64,000 nt of DNA, from assembly GCF_000715495.1 (NCBI RefSeq), contig NZ_JNLX01000066.1, positions 1 to 64,000 on the forward strand, in the 5' to 3' direction. Made by a program: the position numbers and the translations under genes. Every line of letters begins with the position of its first letter. Positions within the stretch are counted from its first letter, which is position 1. Positions 34,687-42,678 of the stretch are shown piece after piece. This DNA is from Hymenobacter sp. IS2118 (GTDB lineage Bacteria > Bacteroidota > Bacteroidia > Cytophagales > Hymenobacteraceae). A model generated the notes under the pieces. It did no database searches. It had not been told where the DNA came from and saw nothing but the letters and a program-made list of their open reading frames with translations.

Positions 34687-35991
34687 ATGAAAAACTGGCT
34701 TAGTATCTCCCTGTCCTCCCTGGTTTTGCTCGTTGCCGGCGGGCCGGCCGCCCACGGCCAGACGATGAGCAAGGAAATGCACATGGCGGCTCCCGACGGC
34801 CCCGTGCTACCGCTCGATTCGGTCCTGCAACTCGTGGAGCGCCGCAACCCGGCCGTGCAGCGGTACACTTACCAGGCGCGGGCCAAGGAAGCGGCCGTGG
34901 CCGGCTACAACAGCTGGGAAGCGCCCAAAGTCAGCGCCGGGTACTGGATGACGCCCTACAACCAACGCCCCATCAGGGAGATGAACAACGGGCAGGGCGA
35001 AGGCATGCAGATGGTGTCGGTGGAGCAGATGCTGCCCAACCCGGCCAAGCAGCGCGCCCGCCGGGAGTACCTCAGCAGCCAGGCGGCCGTGGTGCAGGCC
35101 GACCAGCAAAACACCGTGGTGCAGCTGCGGGCGCAAGCCAAAACCCTGTACGTGGAGCAGGCCGTGCTCACCAAAAAGCTGGCCGTGCTGGACGAGAACG
35201 AGGAGCTGCTGCGCTTCCTCATCAAGCTGGCCGAGGCGCGCTACCCCTACAACCTGGCCACGCTGCCCAACATCTACGACGCCAAGGCCCGGCTGGAAAT
35301 GCACCTCAACGACCACCGGCAGGCCGCGGCCCGGGCTGCGCAAAACCTGATTGCGCTCAACACCCTCATGAACCGGCCGCGCGGCCAAGCCTTTGCCGTG
35401 GACACTGCCGTGCTCACTTCTCCAACCCCCGCCCTGGCGCCGTTGGACACGGCCGCGCTGGCCGGCCGCCGCAGCGACATCCGCAGCCTGGACCGGGCCC
35501 TGACCGCCGTGCGCCTGAGCCAGAACCTGGAAGCGAGCCGCCGCCGGCCCGACTTCGGGGTTCGCTACGACCACATGCGCGGGCTGGGCCGGACCCCCAA
35601 CCAGTTTACCGTGATGGGCATGGTTTCCATTCCGCTGGCCCCGTGGGCCGCCCGCGAATACAAAGCCAACACGGCGGCGTTGGGCTTCGAGGCCCAGGCC
35701 CTGCGCAAGCAGCGCGAGGACGTGCTCAACGAAGCCAGCGGCCGGCTGGCGGGCTTGCAAACCGACCTGACGCTGCGGCGCGAGCAAACCCGGGCCTTCG
35801 AGCGGCGCATTCTGCCGGCCCTGCGCCGCAGCTACCAGGCCACCATGCTGGCCTACGAGCAGAACACCGGCCAGCTTTTCCAGGTACTCGAAGCCTGGAC
35901 CACTCTCAAGCGGACCCGGCTGGAATACCTGGACAACCTCCAACAGCAACTCACTCAGCAAATAGCGTATGAAAAAGAGCTGGAACAATAG
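34687..35991 (+). CDS. TolC-family outer-membrane efflux protein
   Basis: This 434-residue protein has a signal peptide ending AAHGQ, a short Met-rich linker (TMSKEMHMAAP) and two OEP repeats (PLDSVLQLVERRNPAVQRYT; FTVMGMVSIPLAPW and onward). The Met and His residues near the N-terminus are typical of CusC-like members. The ATG at 34687 is chosen for the signal peptide. It overlaps the adaptor gene by 23 bp. It is the exit duct for the second, split RND pump. Confidence 0.88.
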   Translation: MKNWLSISLSSLVLLVAGGPAAHGQTMSKEMHMAAPDGPVLPLDSVLQLVERRNPAVQRYTYQARAKEAAVAGYNSWEAPKVSAGYWMTPYNQRPIREMNNGQGEGMQMVSVEQMLPNPAKQRARREYLSSQAAVVQADQQNTVVQLRAQAKTLYVEQAVLTKKLAVLDENEELLRFLIKLAEARYPYNLATLPNIYDAKARLEMHLNDHRQAAARAAQNLIALNTLMNRPRGQAFAVDTAVLTSPTPALAPLDTAALAGRRSDIRSLDRALTAVRLSQNLEASRRRPDFGVRYDHMRGLGRTPNQFTVMGMVSIPLAPWAAREYKANTAALGFEAQALRKQREDVLNEASGRLAGLQTDLTLRREQTRAFERRILPALRRSYQATMLAYEQNTGQLFQVLEAWTTLKRTRLEYLDNLQQQLTQQIAYEKELEQ

Positions 35992-37423
35992 CCCGTTGCG
36001 GGCCCGGCTCGCGCTGGCTGCTTTGCCGCTGGTCCTGCTGCTGAGCGCCTGCCAATCGGACAAAAAGCCGGCGGACGCCACCGGCAACACAGAGGTCCTG
36101 GCCGCCGACGCGCACAACCACGAAACGGCCGGCGACCTCTATACCTGCCCCATGCACCCGCAAATCATTCGGGACCAGGCCGGTGACTGCCCCATCTGCG
36201 GCATGGACCTCGTGAAAAAGCCCAAAGCGGGCGGCACGCCGGCCCCGGCCAGCAGCGGCTTGCAGAACCTGCTCCGCTCCCCCGATGCCACGGTGGTTTC
36301 CACCCAGGCCACCGTGTACCCCACCACCGGCGCGCCCGACCTCACGCTGACGCTGACCGGCCGGGTGGAGTACGACCCGCGCCGCGCCGAGGTCATTGCC
36401 GCCCGCTTCGGGGGCCGCATCGAAAAGCTGCTCATCCGCTACAACTACCAGCCTGTGACCAAGGGCCAGAAGCTGCTGGAGCTCTACAGCCCCGAGCTGG
36501 TGACGGCCCAGCAGGAGCTTATTTTTATTCTCACCCACGACGCCCAAAACCAGACCCTGCTGCGGGGTGCCCGCCAAAAGCTGCGCCTGCTGGGCCTGAC
36601 CGACGCGCAAATAACCCGCACCAGCGCCACCCGCAAGCCCGCGTATTCGGTGGCCATCTACAGCCCATACACCGGCTACGTGGTGGAGCAGCCCGCCCAA
36701 CCCGGGGCGTCCCTGCCGCCGCCCCCCGCTCCGGCCGGGGGCGGCATGAGTAGCGGCGGCGGTGACGCTATGGGCGGCGGCGCTCCCGCGGCGAGTAGTA
36801 TGCCCGCCGCCACTCCAGCCATGCCAGTCGAAGCCGGACTCACCCTGACCGAAGGCGCTTACGTGACGGCGGGCCAGACCCTGTTTCGGGTGGTGAATAC
36901 CCAGCAGGTGTGGGGCGTGTTCGAGCCCCGGCCCGATGAGCTGGCCGCCCTGCGGGTGGGCCAAACCATCCGGGTGCTGCCCGAAAACAACCCGACCCGC
37001 GCCCGGACCGCCCGCATCGACCTGATAGAGCCCTTCTTCCGCGAAGGCGCCCGCACCGGGGCCGTGCGGGTGCACCTCAGTAACCCTGGCGGTCAACTGC
37101 GCAGCGGCGCGATGCTCACTGGCACCGTCAGCGTGCCGGCCGCGGGCGGGCTGTGGCTGCCCCGGGCCGCGGTGGTGGACTTGGGCAGCCGCGAGGTGGC
37201 CTTCGTGCGCCGCAGCGGTGCCTTCCAGGCCGTGCCGGTGCAAACCGGCCGGCGCAGCGCCGACCGGGTGCAAATCCTGCAAGGGCTGAGCGAGCAGGAC
37301 GCCGTGGCCACCAACGCCCAATTTCTGGTCGACAGCGAAGGATTTGTGCAAACCGCCCGAGCCCCAGCCTCCACCCAGCCCCAAACACCGACTCTTTCCA
37401 AGACCGATTACCGCGATGAATAA
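35969..37423 (+). CDS. cusB: CusB-type adaptor with one heavy-metal-binding domain
   Basis: This 484-residue lipoprotein (lipobox LLLSAC, Cys about 29) has an HMBD (about 60-86: YTCPMHPQI, CPICGM). After it come a barrel-sandwich hybrid, a hairpin, a His/Met/Gly-rich insertion (GGGMSSGGGDAMGGGA; MPAATPAMPVE) inside the second lipoyl region, a beta-barrel and a membrane-proximal domain. It is the periplasmic bridge of the second RND set. It overlaps the next adaptor gene by 8 bp, and the pair may form mixed hexamers. Confidence 0.9.
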   Translation: MKKSWNNSPLRARLALAALPLVLLLSACQSDKKPADATGNTEVLAADAHNHETAGDLYTCPMHPQIIRDQAGDCPICGMDLVKKPKAGGTPAPASSGLQNLLRSPDATVVSTQATVYPTTGAPDLTLTLTGRVEYDPRRAEVIAARFGGRIEKLLIRYNYQPVTKGQKLLELYSPELVTAQQELIFILTHDAQNQTLLRGARQKLRLLGLTDAQITRTSATRKPAYSVAIYSPYTGYVVEQPAQPGASLPPPPAPAGGGMSSGGGDAMGGGAPAASSMPAATPAMPVEAGLTLTEGAYVTAGQTLFRVVNTQQVWGVFEPRPDELAALRVGQTIRVLPENNPTRARTARIDLIEPFFREGARTGAVRVHLSNPGGQLRSGAMLTGTVSVPAAGGLWLPRAAVVDLGSREVAFVRRSGAFQAVPVQTGRRSADRVQILQGLSEQDAVATNAQFLVDSEGFVQTARAPASTQPQTPTLSKTDYRDE

Positions 37424-38933
37424 GCTTCATAATCTGCTCCTCCGCTGCGCTCCGGGCCGCTTGCTGGCCGTGGCCCTGCTGGCGGGCCTGCTCGCCTTCG
37501 GGGCCGGCGCGTGCCAGAAATCTGCGCCCGAGGAAGCTCACGCCCACGACGGCGCCAGCACCTCCAGCACCTACTATACCTGCCCCATGCACCCGCAAAT
37601 TGTACGCGACGAGCCGGGCAAATGCCCCATCTGCACAATGGATTTGGTGAAAGCGACCAAGCAGGTGGCCCCCGCCAAGCCTACTGCCGGCACGGTAGCG
37701 CTCACGCATTACACCTGTCCCATGCACCCGCAAATCAGCCGCGAAGAGCCCGGCAAATGCCCGATTTGCAGCATGGACCTGGTAAAAGCAACCAAGGCCG
37801 CGCCGGCAGCGGCAACCCCGGCCGGGGGAGCCGCCGCCGTCCCGGAAGTAACGCTGAGCGCGCAGCAGCGGCAGCTGGCCAATATCCGCGTGGCTGCCCT
37901 CGGCGCCGGTAGTAGCGGCTCTGGCAGCAGCACCGTGCTCACGGGCACCATCACCGCCAACGCTAACCAGACCCGCACGGTCAGCAGCCGGGTGGCCGGG
38001 CGCATCGAGCGGCTGTTTGTGCGCCAGACGGGCGAGTCCATCCGCGCGGGAGCCCCGCTGGTATCCATTTACAGCGAGCAGTTGCAGGCCTTGCAGCACG
38101 AATACCTGCTCAGCCTGGCCCAGCTACGGGCCGTGGGTACGAGCGTGAACCAGTACGGCCGCCTGGTGGCCAGCGCCCGCCAGAAGCTGCGCCTGCTCGG
38201 CATGACCGAAGGCCAGCTCCGCACCCTGGCCGCCACGGGCCGCCCCACGTCGTCGCTGACGTTTTACAGTTCCCGGGCGGGGCTGGTGCAAGCCGTGGGC
38301 GTGACGGAAGGCCAGTACGTGGGCGAGGGTGTGCTGCTCGTGTCGCTTACCAACCTCGCCTCGGTGTGGGTGGAAGCCCAGCTTTACCCCGAGGAAGTAG
38401 CCGGTATCCAGACGGGCCAGACGGTGCAGGTGCAGGTAGCCGGTCTCCCCGATACCTACGCGGGCAAGGTGGTCTTTCTCAGCCCGGAGCTGCAAGCTAA
38501 CAGCAAGGTGACGCTGCTGCGCGTGCAGCTGGCCAACCCCGGCGGGCGCCTGCAGCCCGGCATGCAGGCCAATGTGCGCCTGGCTGCTAGCCGGGGTACA
38601 ACGGCCGGGGCGCTGACCCTCCCTCAGGATGCGGTGCTGCGCGACAGCCGCGGCAGCTACGTCTGGCAGCAAGTGGATGCCGCCGGCCGCTTCCGCCGGC
38701 TCAAAGTCACCACGGGCGCCGAAACCGACGAAACCGTCGCCATCACCGGGGGCGTGGCCGCAGGGGCGCAGGTGGTGGTCAGCGGGGCTTACCTGCTGGA
38801 AAGCGAATACGCCCTTTACCAGGGCACCGCCCCCATGGCTGGCATGGACCCCAACATGCCGGGCATGGACATGCAGAAAGCCCCGGTTTCGGCCCCGAAA
38901 GCCCCGGCCATGGACCCTAACATGAAAATGTAA
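37416..38933 (+). CDS. cusB: CusB-type adaptor with two tandem heavy-metal-binding domains
   Basis: This 505-residue protein has a lipobox-like GAGAC (Cys about 34). Two HMBD modules follow (about 54-82 and 101-128: YTCPMHPQIVRDEPGKCPIC and YTCPMHPQISREEPGKCPIC), evidently an internal duplication. The rest is a full CusB-type adaptor. The C-terminus is Met-rich (MAGMDPNMPGMDM...MDPNMKM), a CusF-like metal-binding tail. It is the second of two adaptor genes in a row, overlapping the first by 8 bp. Confidence 0.9.
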   Translation: MNKLHNLLLRCAPGRLLAVALLAGLLAFGAGACQKSAPEEAHAHDGASTSSTYYTCPMHPQIVRDEPGKCPICTMDLVKATKQVAPAKPTAGTVALTHYTCPMHPQISREEPGKCPICSMDLVKATKAAPAAATPAGGAAAVPEVTLSAQQRQLANIRVAALGAGSSGSGSSTVLTGTITANANQTRTVSSRVAGRIERLFVRQTGESIRAGAPLVSIYSEQLQALQHEYLLSLAQLRAVGTSVNQYGRLVASARQKLRLLGMTEGQLRTLAATGRPTSSLTFYSSRAGLVQAVGVTEGQYVGEGVLLVSLTNLASVWVEAQLYPEEVAGIQTGQTVQVQVAGLPDTYAGKVVFLSPELQANSKVTLLRVQLANPGGRLQPGMQANVRLAASRGTTAGALTLPQDAVLRDSRGSYVWQQVDAAGRFRRLKVTTGAETDETVAITGGVAAGAQVVVSGAYLLESEYALYQGTAPMAGMDPNMPGMDMQKAPVSAPKAPAMDPNMKM

Positions 38934-39057
38934 TCCCTCGCAGGAGTAACACTTCTTCGTCTTGGGGTAGCCATTTACCAAAAGCTAACGTGAATTTACG
39001 CCTCCACCTTGACAGACACCCCCGGCCCGCTGTTGCTTGGCTTAATTATTTCGTGCT

Positions 39058-39453
39058 ATGCTCCCCAAAGACCTCACCCGCAACCTGAAAAGCCGCCTCA
39101 ACATACTGGCGGGCCAGCTGCACGGCATCGTCAAAATGCTAGACGCTGAGACCACCGCGCCGGAACAGATTCTGGTGCAGTTCAAGGCGGTGACCAACGG
39201 GCTCAGCACTGCTGAGCATCTACTGCTCGATGAGGTATTCCGCAAAAGCCTGGCCCTACAAATCGTGGACGTGGTGGGTGCCTGCCCCGGCGACTGCCAG
39301 GATGCCGGGCGCATTGAGGAGCTGCGCCGGGAGTTCCCCACCCTGACGGAGGCGGAGCTGACGAAGAAAATGAGGGAGCTACGCGAGATTGGCGGACGGC
39401 TGGAACAGCACAATGCAGTAGCGGCCGCGAAAGAATCACCCAAAAAAGCTTGA
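39058..39453 (+). CDS. CsoR/RcnR-family metal-sensing repressor
   Basis: This 131-residue protein has the DUF156 helical bundle (about 8-90), RLNILAGQLHGIVKMLDAE through AEHLLLDEVFRKSLA. The His of the CsoR Cys-His-Cys site appears to be present, but the first Cys position is AP and the last is not Cys, so the metal site must differ from classic CsoR. A Cys pair (CPGDC) and a charged C-terminal extension are additional. It probably represses neighbouring metal genes. Confidence 0.78.
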   Translation: MLPKDLTRNLKSRLNILAGQLHGIVKMLDAETTAPEQILVQFKAVTNGLSTAEHLLLDEVFRKSLALQIVDVVGACPGDCQDAGRIEELRREFPTLTEAELTKKMRELREIGGRLEQHNAVAAAKESPKKA

Positions 39454-39517
39454 CTGCCCCCCGGGGCCGGGCCGCACCCTTGGGCTGTTCATTTAATCAA
39501 CTACCTAACTCCCCCCT

Positions 39518-39790
39518 ATGACACGCATTGTAGAAGTTTTTACCGCCGGCTGCCCGTTGTGCAATCCCGTCGTGGAGTTGGTGAAGAGCACCGCTGGCAA
39601 CAGTTGCGACATCATTACGCATAACCTGACCGAAACCGAAGCGGGCAATCCGGCCATGCGTCGGGCCCGCCTGTTGGGTGTACAGACGCTGCCGGCCGTG
39701 GCCGTCAACGGCGCGCTGCTGGCGTGCTGCCAAGGTAGCGGCATCACCAAAGAGGCGCTCGAAGCGGCGGGCATCGGCCAGGCAGCTTAA
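39518..39790 (+). CDS. thioredoxin-like protein (CPLC)
   Basis: This 90-residue thioredoxin-fold protein has an active-site-like GCPLC (11-15) and a cis-Pro region TLPAVAVNG. A further Cys pair (ACC, about 69-70) may bind metal. It resembles the thioredoxin_3 type found in mercury and copper clusters. Cytosolic, with no signal peptide. It lies 64 bp after the CsoR-like gene. Confidence 0.75.
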   Translation: MTRIVEVFTAGCPLCNPVVELVKSTAGNSCDIITHNLTETEAGNPAMRRARLLGVQTLPAVAVNGALLACCQGSGITKEALEAAGIGQAA

Positions 39791-39875
39791 ATTAACTTGC
39801 TACCGCAGGGCACGGCTTGCGTTTTCCCATTTGCCCGACTGCCGTACCAGTGGGCTCTCCTTAACCCGTTGTAAG

Positions 39876-40073
39876 ATGAAACAGAAAGTGTTGATGTTGA
39901 GTACCGCCATCCTGCTGGCCGGTGGTGCACTGTTCGGCTTCGCGAACCCCGCGAAACCGGCGGACTGTCCCTTGAAAGGCACCCCGGATTGCCCCTTGGT
40001 GAAGAACTGCCCGGACAAGGGCACCGCTGCCTGCACGCTGGCCGGTGTACCGGCCTGTTGCGCCAAAAAGTAA
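39876..40073 (+). CDS. Cys-rich small exported protein
   Basis: The product is 65 residues from the ATG at 39876. A signal peptide (VLMLSTAILLAGGALFGFAN) is followed by six Cys in about 35 residues (ADCPL, PDCPL, KNCPD, AACTL, PACC). It looks like a periplasmic metallothionein-like binder; no family is recognised. A terminator follows 15 bp downstream, and GTTGTAAGAT of the shared candidate operator touches its start. Confidence 0.7.
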   Translation: MKQKVLMLSTAILLAGGALFGFANPAKPADCPLKGTPDCPLVKNCPDKGTAACTLAGVPACCAKK

Positions 40074-40087
40074 CGCTACAGCTGTAT

Positions 40088-40140
40088 AAAGCAAAGGCCT
40101 GGGTGAAAGCGACTCCGCTTCCTCCCAGGCTTTTGCTTTG
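40088..40140 (+). terminator. rho-independent terminator
   Basis: AAGCAAAGGCCTGGG pairs with CCCAGGCTTTTGCTT with one mismatch across a 20-nt loop. It lies just after the Cys-rich protein gene. Confidence 0.8.
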
Positions 40141-40273
40141 CCCGGCGCGGCTCAGCCCTAAAAAATGGGCAGCCTGTGCGAATTATGCAGCAAGGGCTGC
40201 CAATCGTACACAACAAGACCGGCCGTGGGGAGTAAAGCCTAAGACACCATCATTCACCTAACTTCCTGTTCCC

Positions 40274-40615
40274 ATGCACGCTCAAAACCAAAGCCTCCTC
40301 GACGCCCTCAACGCCTGCATCGCTGCTTGCGAACATTGCGCCACCGCCTGCCTTAGTGAGCAGGACGTGAAAATGATGGCCCGCTGTATTCAGTTGGACC
40401 GCGACTGCGCCGACATCTGCGCTATCACGGCCCGTTTCGTGGCCCGCGGTTCCGAGCACGCCCAGCACCTGCTGCAAACGTGCGCCGAAATCTGCAAAGC
40501 CTGCGGCGACGAGTGCGAAAAGCATGGTGCCCACATGGCGCACTGCAAGGAGTGCGCCGAGGCGTGCCGCCGCTGCGAGCAGGCCTGCCGCCAGGGCATG
40601 AGCTCGGCCGCTTAA
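40274..40615 (+). CDS. four-helix-bundle copper-storage protein (DUF326/Csp)
   Basis: This 113-residue protein has 16 Cys spaced along helices as C-x3-C and C-x2-C (ACIAACEHCATAC; CADIC; CAEICKACGDEC; CKECAEACRRCEQAC). This is the signature of Csp copper-storage proteins, which fill the bundle core with Cu(I). There is no signal peptide, so it is a cytosolic Csp3-like store. Isolated between two terminators, so it has its own promoter. An inverted repeat GGCAGCC/GGCTGCC (40168-40174, 40195-40201) lies in its leader. Confidence 0.9.
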   Translation: MHAQNQSLLDALNACIAACEHCATACLSEQDVKMMARCIQLDRDCADICAITARFVARGSEHAQHLLQTCAEICKACGDECEKHGAHMAHCKECAEACRRCEQACRQGMSSAA

Positions 40616-40630
40616 ATAAACCCAGCATCG

Positions 40631-40665
40631 AAAAAGCCAGCCCACCGTAGGTCGGCTGGCTTTTT
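40631..40665 (+). terminator. rho-independent terminator
   Basis: AAAAAGCCAGCC (40631-40642) and GGCTGGCTTTTT (40654-40665) are perfectly complementary across an 11-nt loop, 16 bp after the Csp gene. Confidence 0.9.
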
Positions 40666-40735
40666 GGCTTTCAGGGGCAGGGAAATTATGTAAGCCCACG
40701 GCGCAATTCTGTATCCCTGCCGGCGCACGGGCCGC

Positions 40736-40743
40736 TACTTTTG
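40736..40743 (+). promoter_or_regulatory. putative -7 promoter element
   Basis: TACTTTTG fits TAnnTTTG and lies 53 bp before the CopZ-like start, downstream of the Csp terminator. A clear TTG at -33 is missing. Confidence 0.5.
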
Positions 40744-40795
40744 GATGTTACCCATCTGAAACCGACCCGCTCGGCTTACCCTACCTCCTGCTCTC

Positions 40796-41005
40796 ATGAA
40801 AACCCTTCAGTTCAAGACGAATATCAATTGCGGTGGCTGCGTCAAGGCCGTTACCCCCACCCTCAACCAGGAAGCCGGCGCCGGCAACTGGCAGGTGGAC
40901 ACGGCCAACCCCGACAAGATTCTCACCGTCACCTCCGACAAGCTCACGGCCGAGCAAGTGGTGCAGGCCATCGAAAACGCCGGCTTCCAGATTCAGGCGG
41001 CCTAA
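40796..41005 (+). CDS. CopZ-like metallochaperone (single HMA domain)
   Basis: The 69 residues form one HMA domain (beta-alpha-beta-beta-alpha-beta) with CGGC (12-15) as the Cu(I) site and GF near the end. It is the cytosolic partner expected for CopA at 17323. It is flanked by its own promoter and terminator, a single-gene unit. Confidence 0.88.
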   Translation: MKTLQFKTNINCGGCVKAVTPTLNQEAGAGNWQVDTANPDKILTVTSDKLTAEQVVQAIENAGFQIQAA

Positions 41006-41027
41006 GCGCTTTCGCGACAACCTGCGT

Positions 41028-41055
41028 AAAACGCCCGGCAAGGCCGGGCGTTTTT
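41028..41055 (+). terminator. rho-independent terminator
   Basis: AAAACGCCCGGC-AAG-GCCGGGCGTTTTT is a perfect stem with a 3-nt loop and T5, 22 bp after the CopZ-like gene. Confidence 0.92.
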
Positions 41056-41380
41056 GTTTTCGGCCCGTCAGAAGAATGCAGTCCGAACAACGGCCCGGGC
41101 TAGGCCGCGTGGAGCCAGCGGTGGCCGCGCCGTCCTTACCCGATTTCAAACCTTCTGGTAATTCAATAAGCACGCAGGTCTAATCGTGCAAATAGGTGCC
41201 CAGGCAGTGCGCATCAGCTGATTAAAGTCATTGCCTGAGCCCGTTATTGTCATGACAAAGGGGGGCGGTACGGACGAATTTTGCATTACTCTTTCGCCTC
41301 CTCTTGACCCGCCTGGTTGAAACACCTGTGGGGAGGCGGCGGGCGTTAGAGCTTACTTAACCACTTTTTCCTTTTCAACC
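41056..41380 (+). other. intergenic with small palindrome
   Basis: No gene is seen in these 325 bp. They contain the perfect palindrome TTGTCATGACAA (41247-41258), which may be an operator for the Met-rich protein gene downstream. Confidence 0.45.
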
Positions 41381-41758
41381 ATGAACAAGTTCGCTTATCT
41401 CCTTTCCGCATTGCTCGTCACCGGGCTCACCACCGTCGCCACTGCCCAAACGGCACCCAAGGCGAAGGCCAAAACCGCCAAGTCCATGGGCAAGATGTCC
41501 CACGACTGTTGTATGATGAAGGACGGCAAGATGATGATGATGAAGGGCGGCAAAATGATGCCCATGACCGAGAATATGACCATGAGCGACGGCAGCATGT
41601 GCATGACCGACGGCACCTGCACGATGAAGGACGGCACCACCATGAAGATGAAGAACGGCCAGTGCATGATGATGGACGGCAAAATGACCATGCACCCCGG
41701 CTCGACGAAGCGCCCCATGATGAAGGGCGACGAGAAAATGGGCAACATGAAGATGTAA
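41381..41758 (+). CDS. Met-rich exported DUF6799 protein
   Basis: This 125-residue protein has a signal peptide ending ATAQ (about 23) and Met-rich repeats of the form MxxG/DGKMMxM. They include DCCMMKDGKMMMMKGGKMM, NMTMSDGSMCMTDG and TTMKMKNGQCMMMDGKMTM, matching the DUF6799 pattern. Over 30 Met plus several Cys make it a strong Cu(I)/Ag(I) binder in the periplasm. No neighbouring gene is coupled. Confidence 0.85.
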   Translation: MNKFAYLLSALLVTGLTTVATAQTAPKAKAKTAKSMGKMSHDCCMMKDGKMMMMKGGKMMPMTENMTMSDGSMCMTDGTCTMKDGTTMKMKNGQCMMMDGKMTMHPGSTKRPMMKGDEKMGNMKM

Positions 41759-41903
41759 GCCTCTGCCGGCCGCCGGGTGCTGCATCCGTCCTCGTTGGAT
41801 TGGTGCGGCACCCGGCCTTTTCCGGCTGGCTACCTCCCCCTACGCCCCCACGTATTGCTTTTTGTCATCTGGACAGGGAACTGCCCTTTTTCAGCCCTGG
41901 CCC

Positions 41904-42578
41904 GTGTCCTCGCTCACGAAAACACCGCCGGCACCGCCGGCCCGCCGTCTATATACCCACCGCACGGGCCTGTACGAGGCCATGATTGGGCTGCTGCGCT
42001 ACCCGCAGGGGCTGGCGCGGTTTTTTGCCCACGCGGCTTTTTTGCGGCCCGACCTGAAAGTCCTCGACGCGGGCTGCGGTACCGGGGCCGTCACGCTCGC
42101 CCTGCACACGGCCCTGGCCGGGCGCGGCTGGCAGCCCACCCACGTCGATGCGTTCGATTTAACCCCCAGCATGTTGAGCCGGTTCCGGCACGCCTTGCAC
42201 CGCGCAGCCATTGCCGGGGTCGAGCTTGCGGTGGCGGATGTCCGGCATCTGGACACCTTACCGGTGGCGTGGCAGGACTACGATCTGATTGTTTCCTCGG
42301 CCATGCTCGAATACCTCCCCAAAGCCGCCCTGCCCGCGGCGCTGCAGGGGCTGCGCCAGCGCCTGCGCCCGGACGGCACGCTGGTCGTCTTCATTTCCCG
42401 CCGGAGCGCCTTCATGGTGCCCTTCATTACGAAATGGTGGCACGCCCGTTTGTATGGGAAAACGGAGTTGCGCGCCGCTTTCCAACAAGCCGGGTACCGG
42501 AACGTCGCCTTTGAGCGCTTTCCCTTCCCGTACAGCTACCTCAATGTGTGGGGCCACGTGGTCGTGGCCCGGCCCTGA
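41904..42578 (+). CDS. class I SAM-dependent methyltransferase
   Basis: About 224 residues from a GTG; a TTG 42 bp upstream is an alternative. The Rossmann-fold motif I is KVLDAGCGTGAVTLAL, with an acidic post-I (VDAFDLTPSML), a motif II region (VELAVADVRHLD) and YDLIVSSAMLEYLP. Methyltransferase_11/25-type; the substrate is unknown. Its presence between metal-binding proteins is unexplained; a small molecule or metal species could be the target. Confidence 0.8.
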   Translation: MSSLTKTPPAPPARRLYTHRTGLYEAMIGLLRYPQGLARFFAHAAFLRPDLKVLDAGCGTGAVTLALHTALAGRGWQPTHVDAFDLTPSMLSRFRHALHRAAIAGVELAVADVRHLDTLPVAWQDYDLIVSSAMLEYLPKAALPAALQGLRQRLRPDGTLVVFISRRSAFMVPFITKWWHARLYGKTELRAAFQQAGYRNVAFERFPFPYSYLNVWGHVVVARP

Positions 42579-42678
42579 AGGACGCCTTTCCCTTCCTCAT
42601 CCGCTTAACAGCGCATAGTCCCGCACCGCTTCGCGGCTCTTCCATCTACGGCTGATTTCAGCCGCTCACCCCCCCCGA

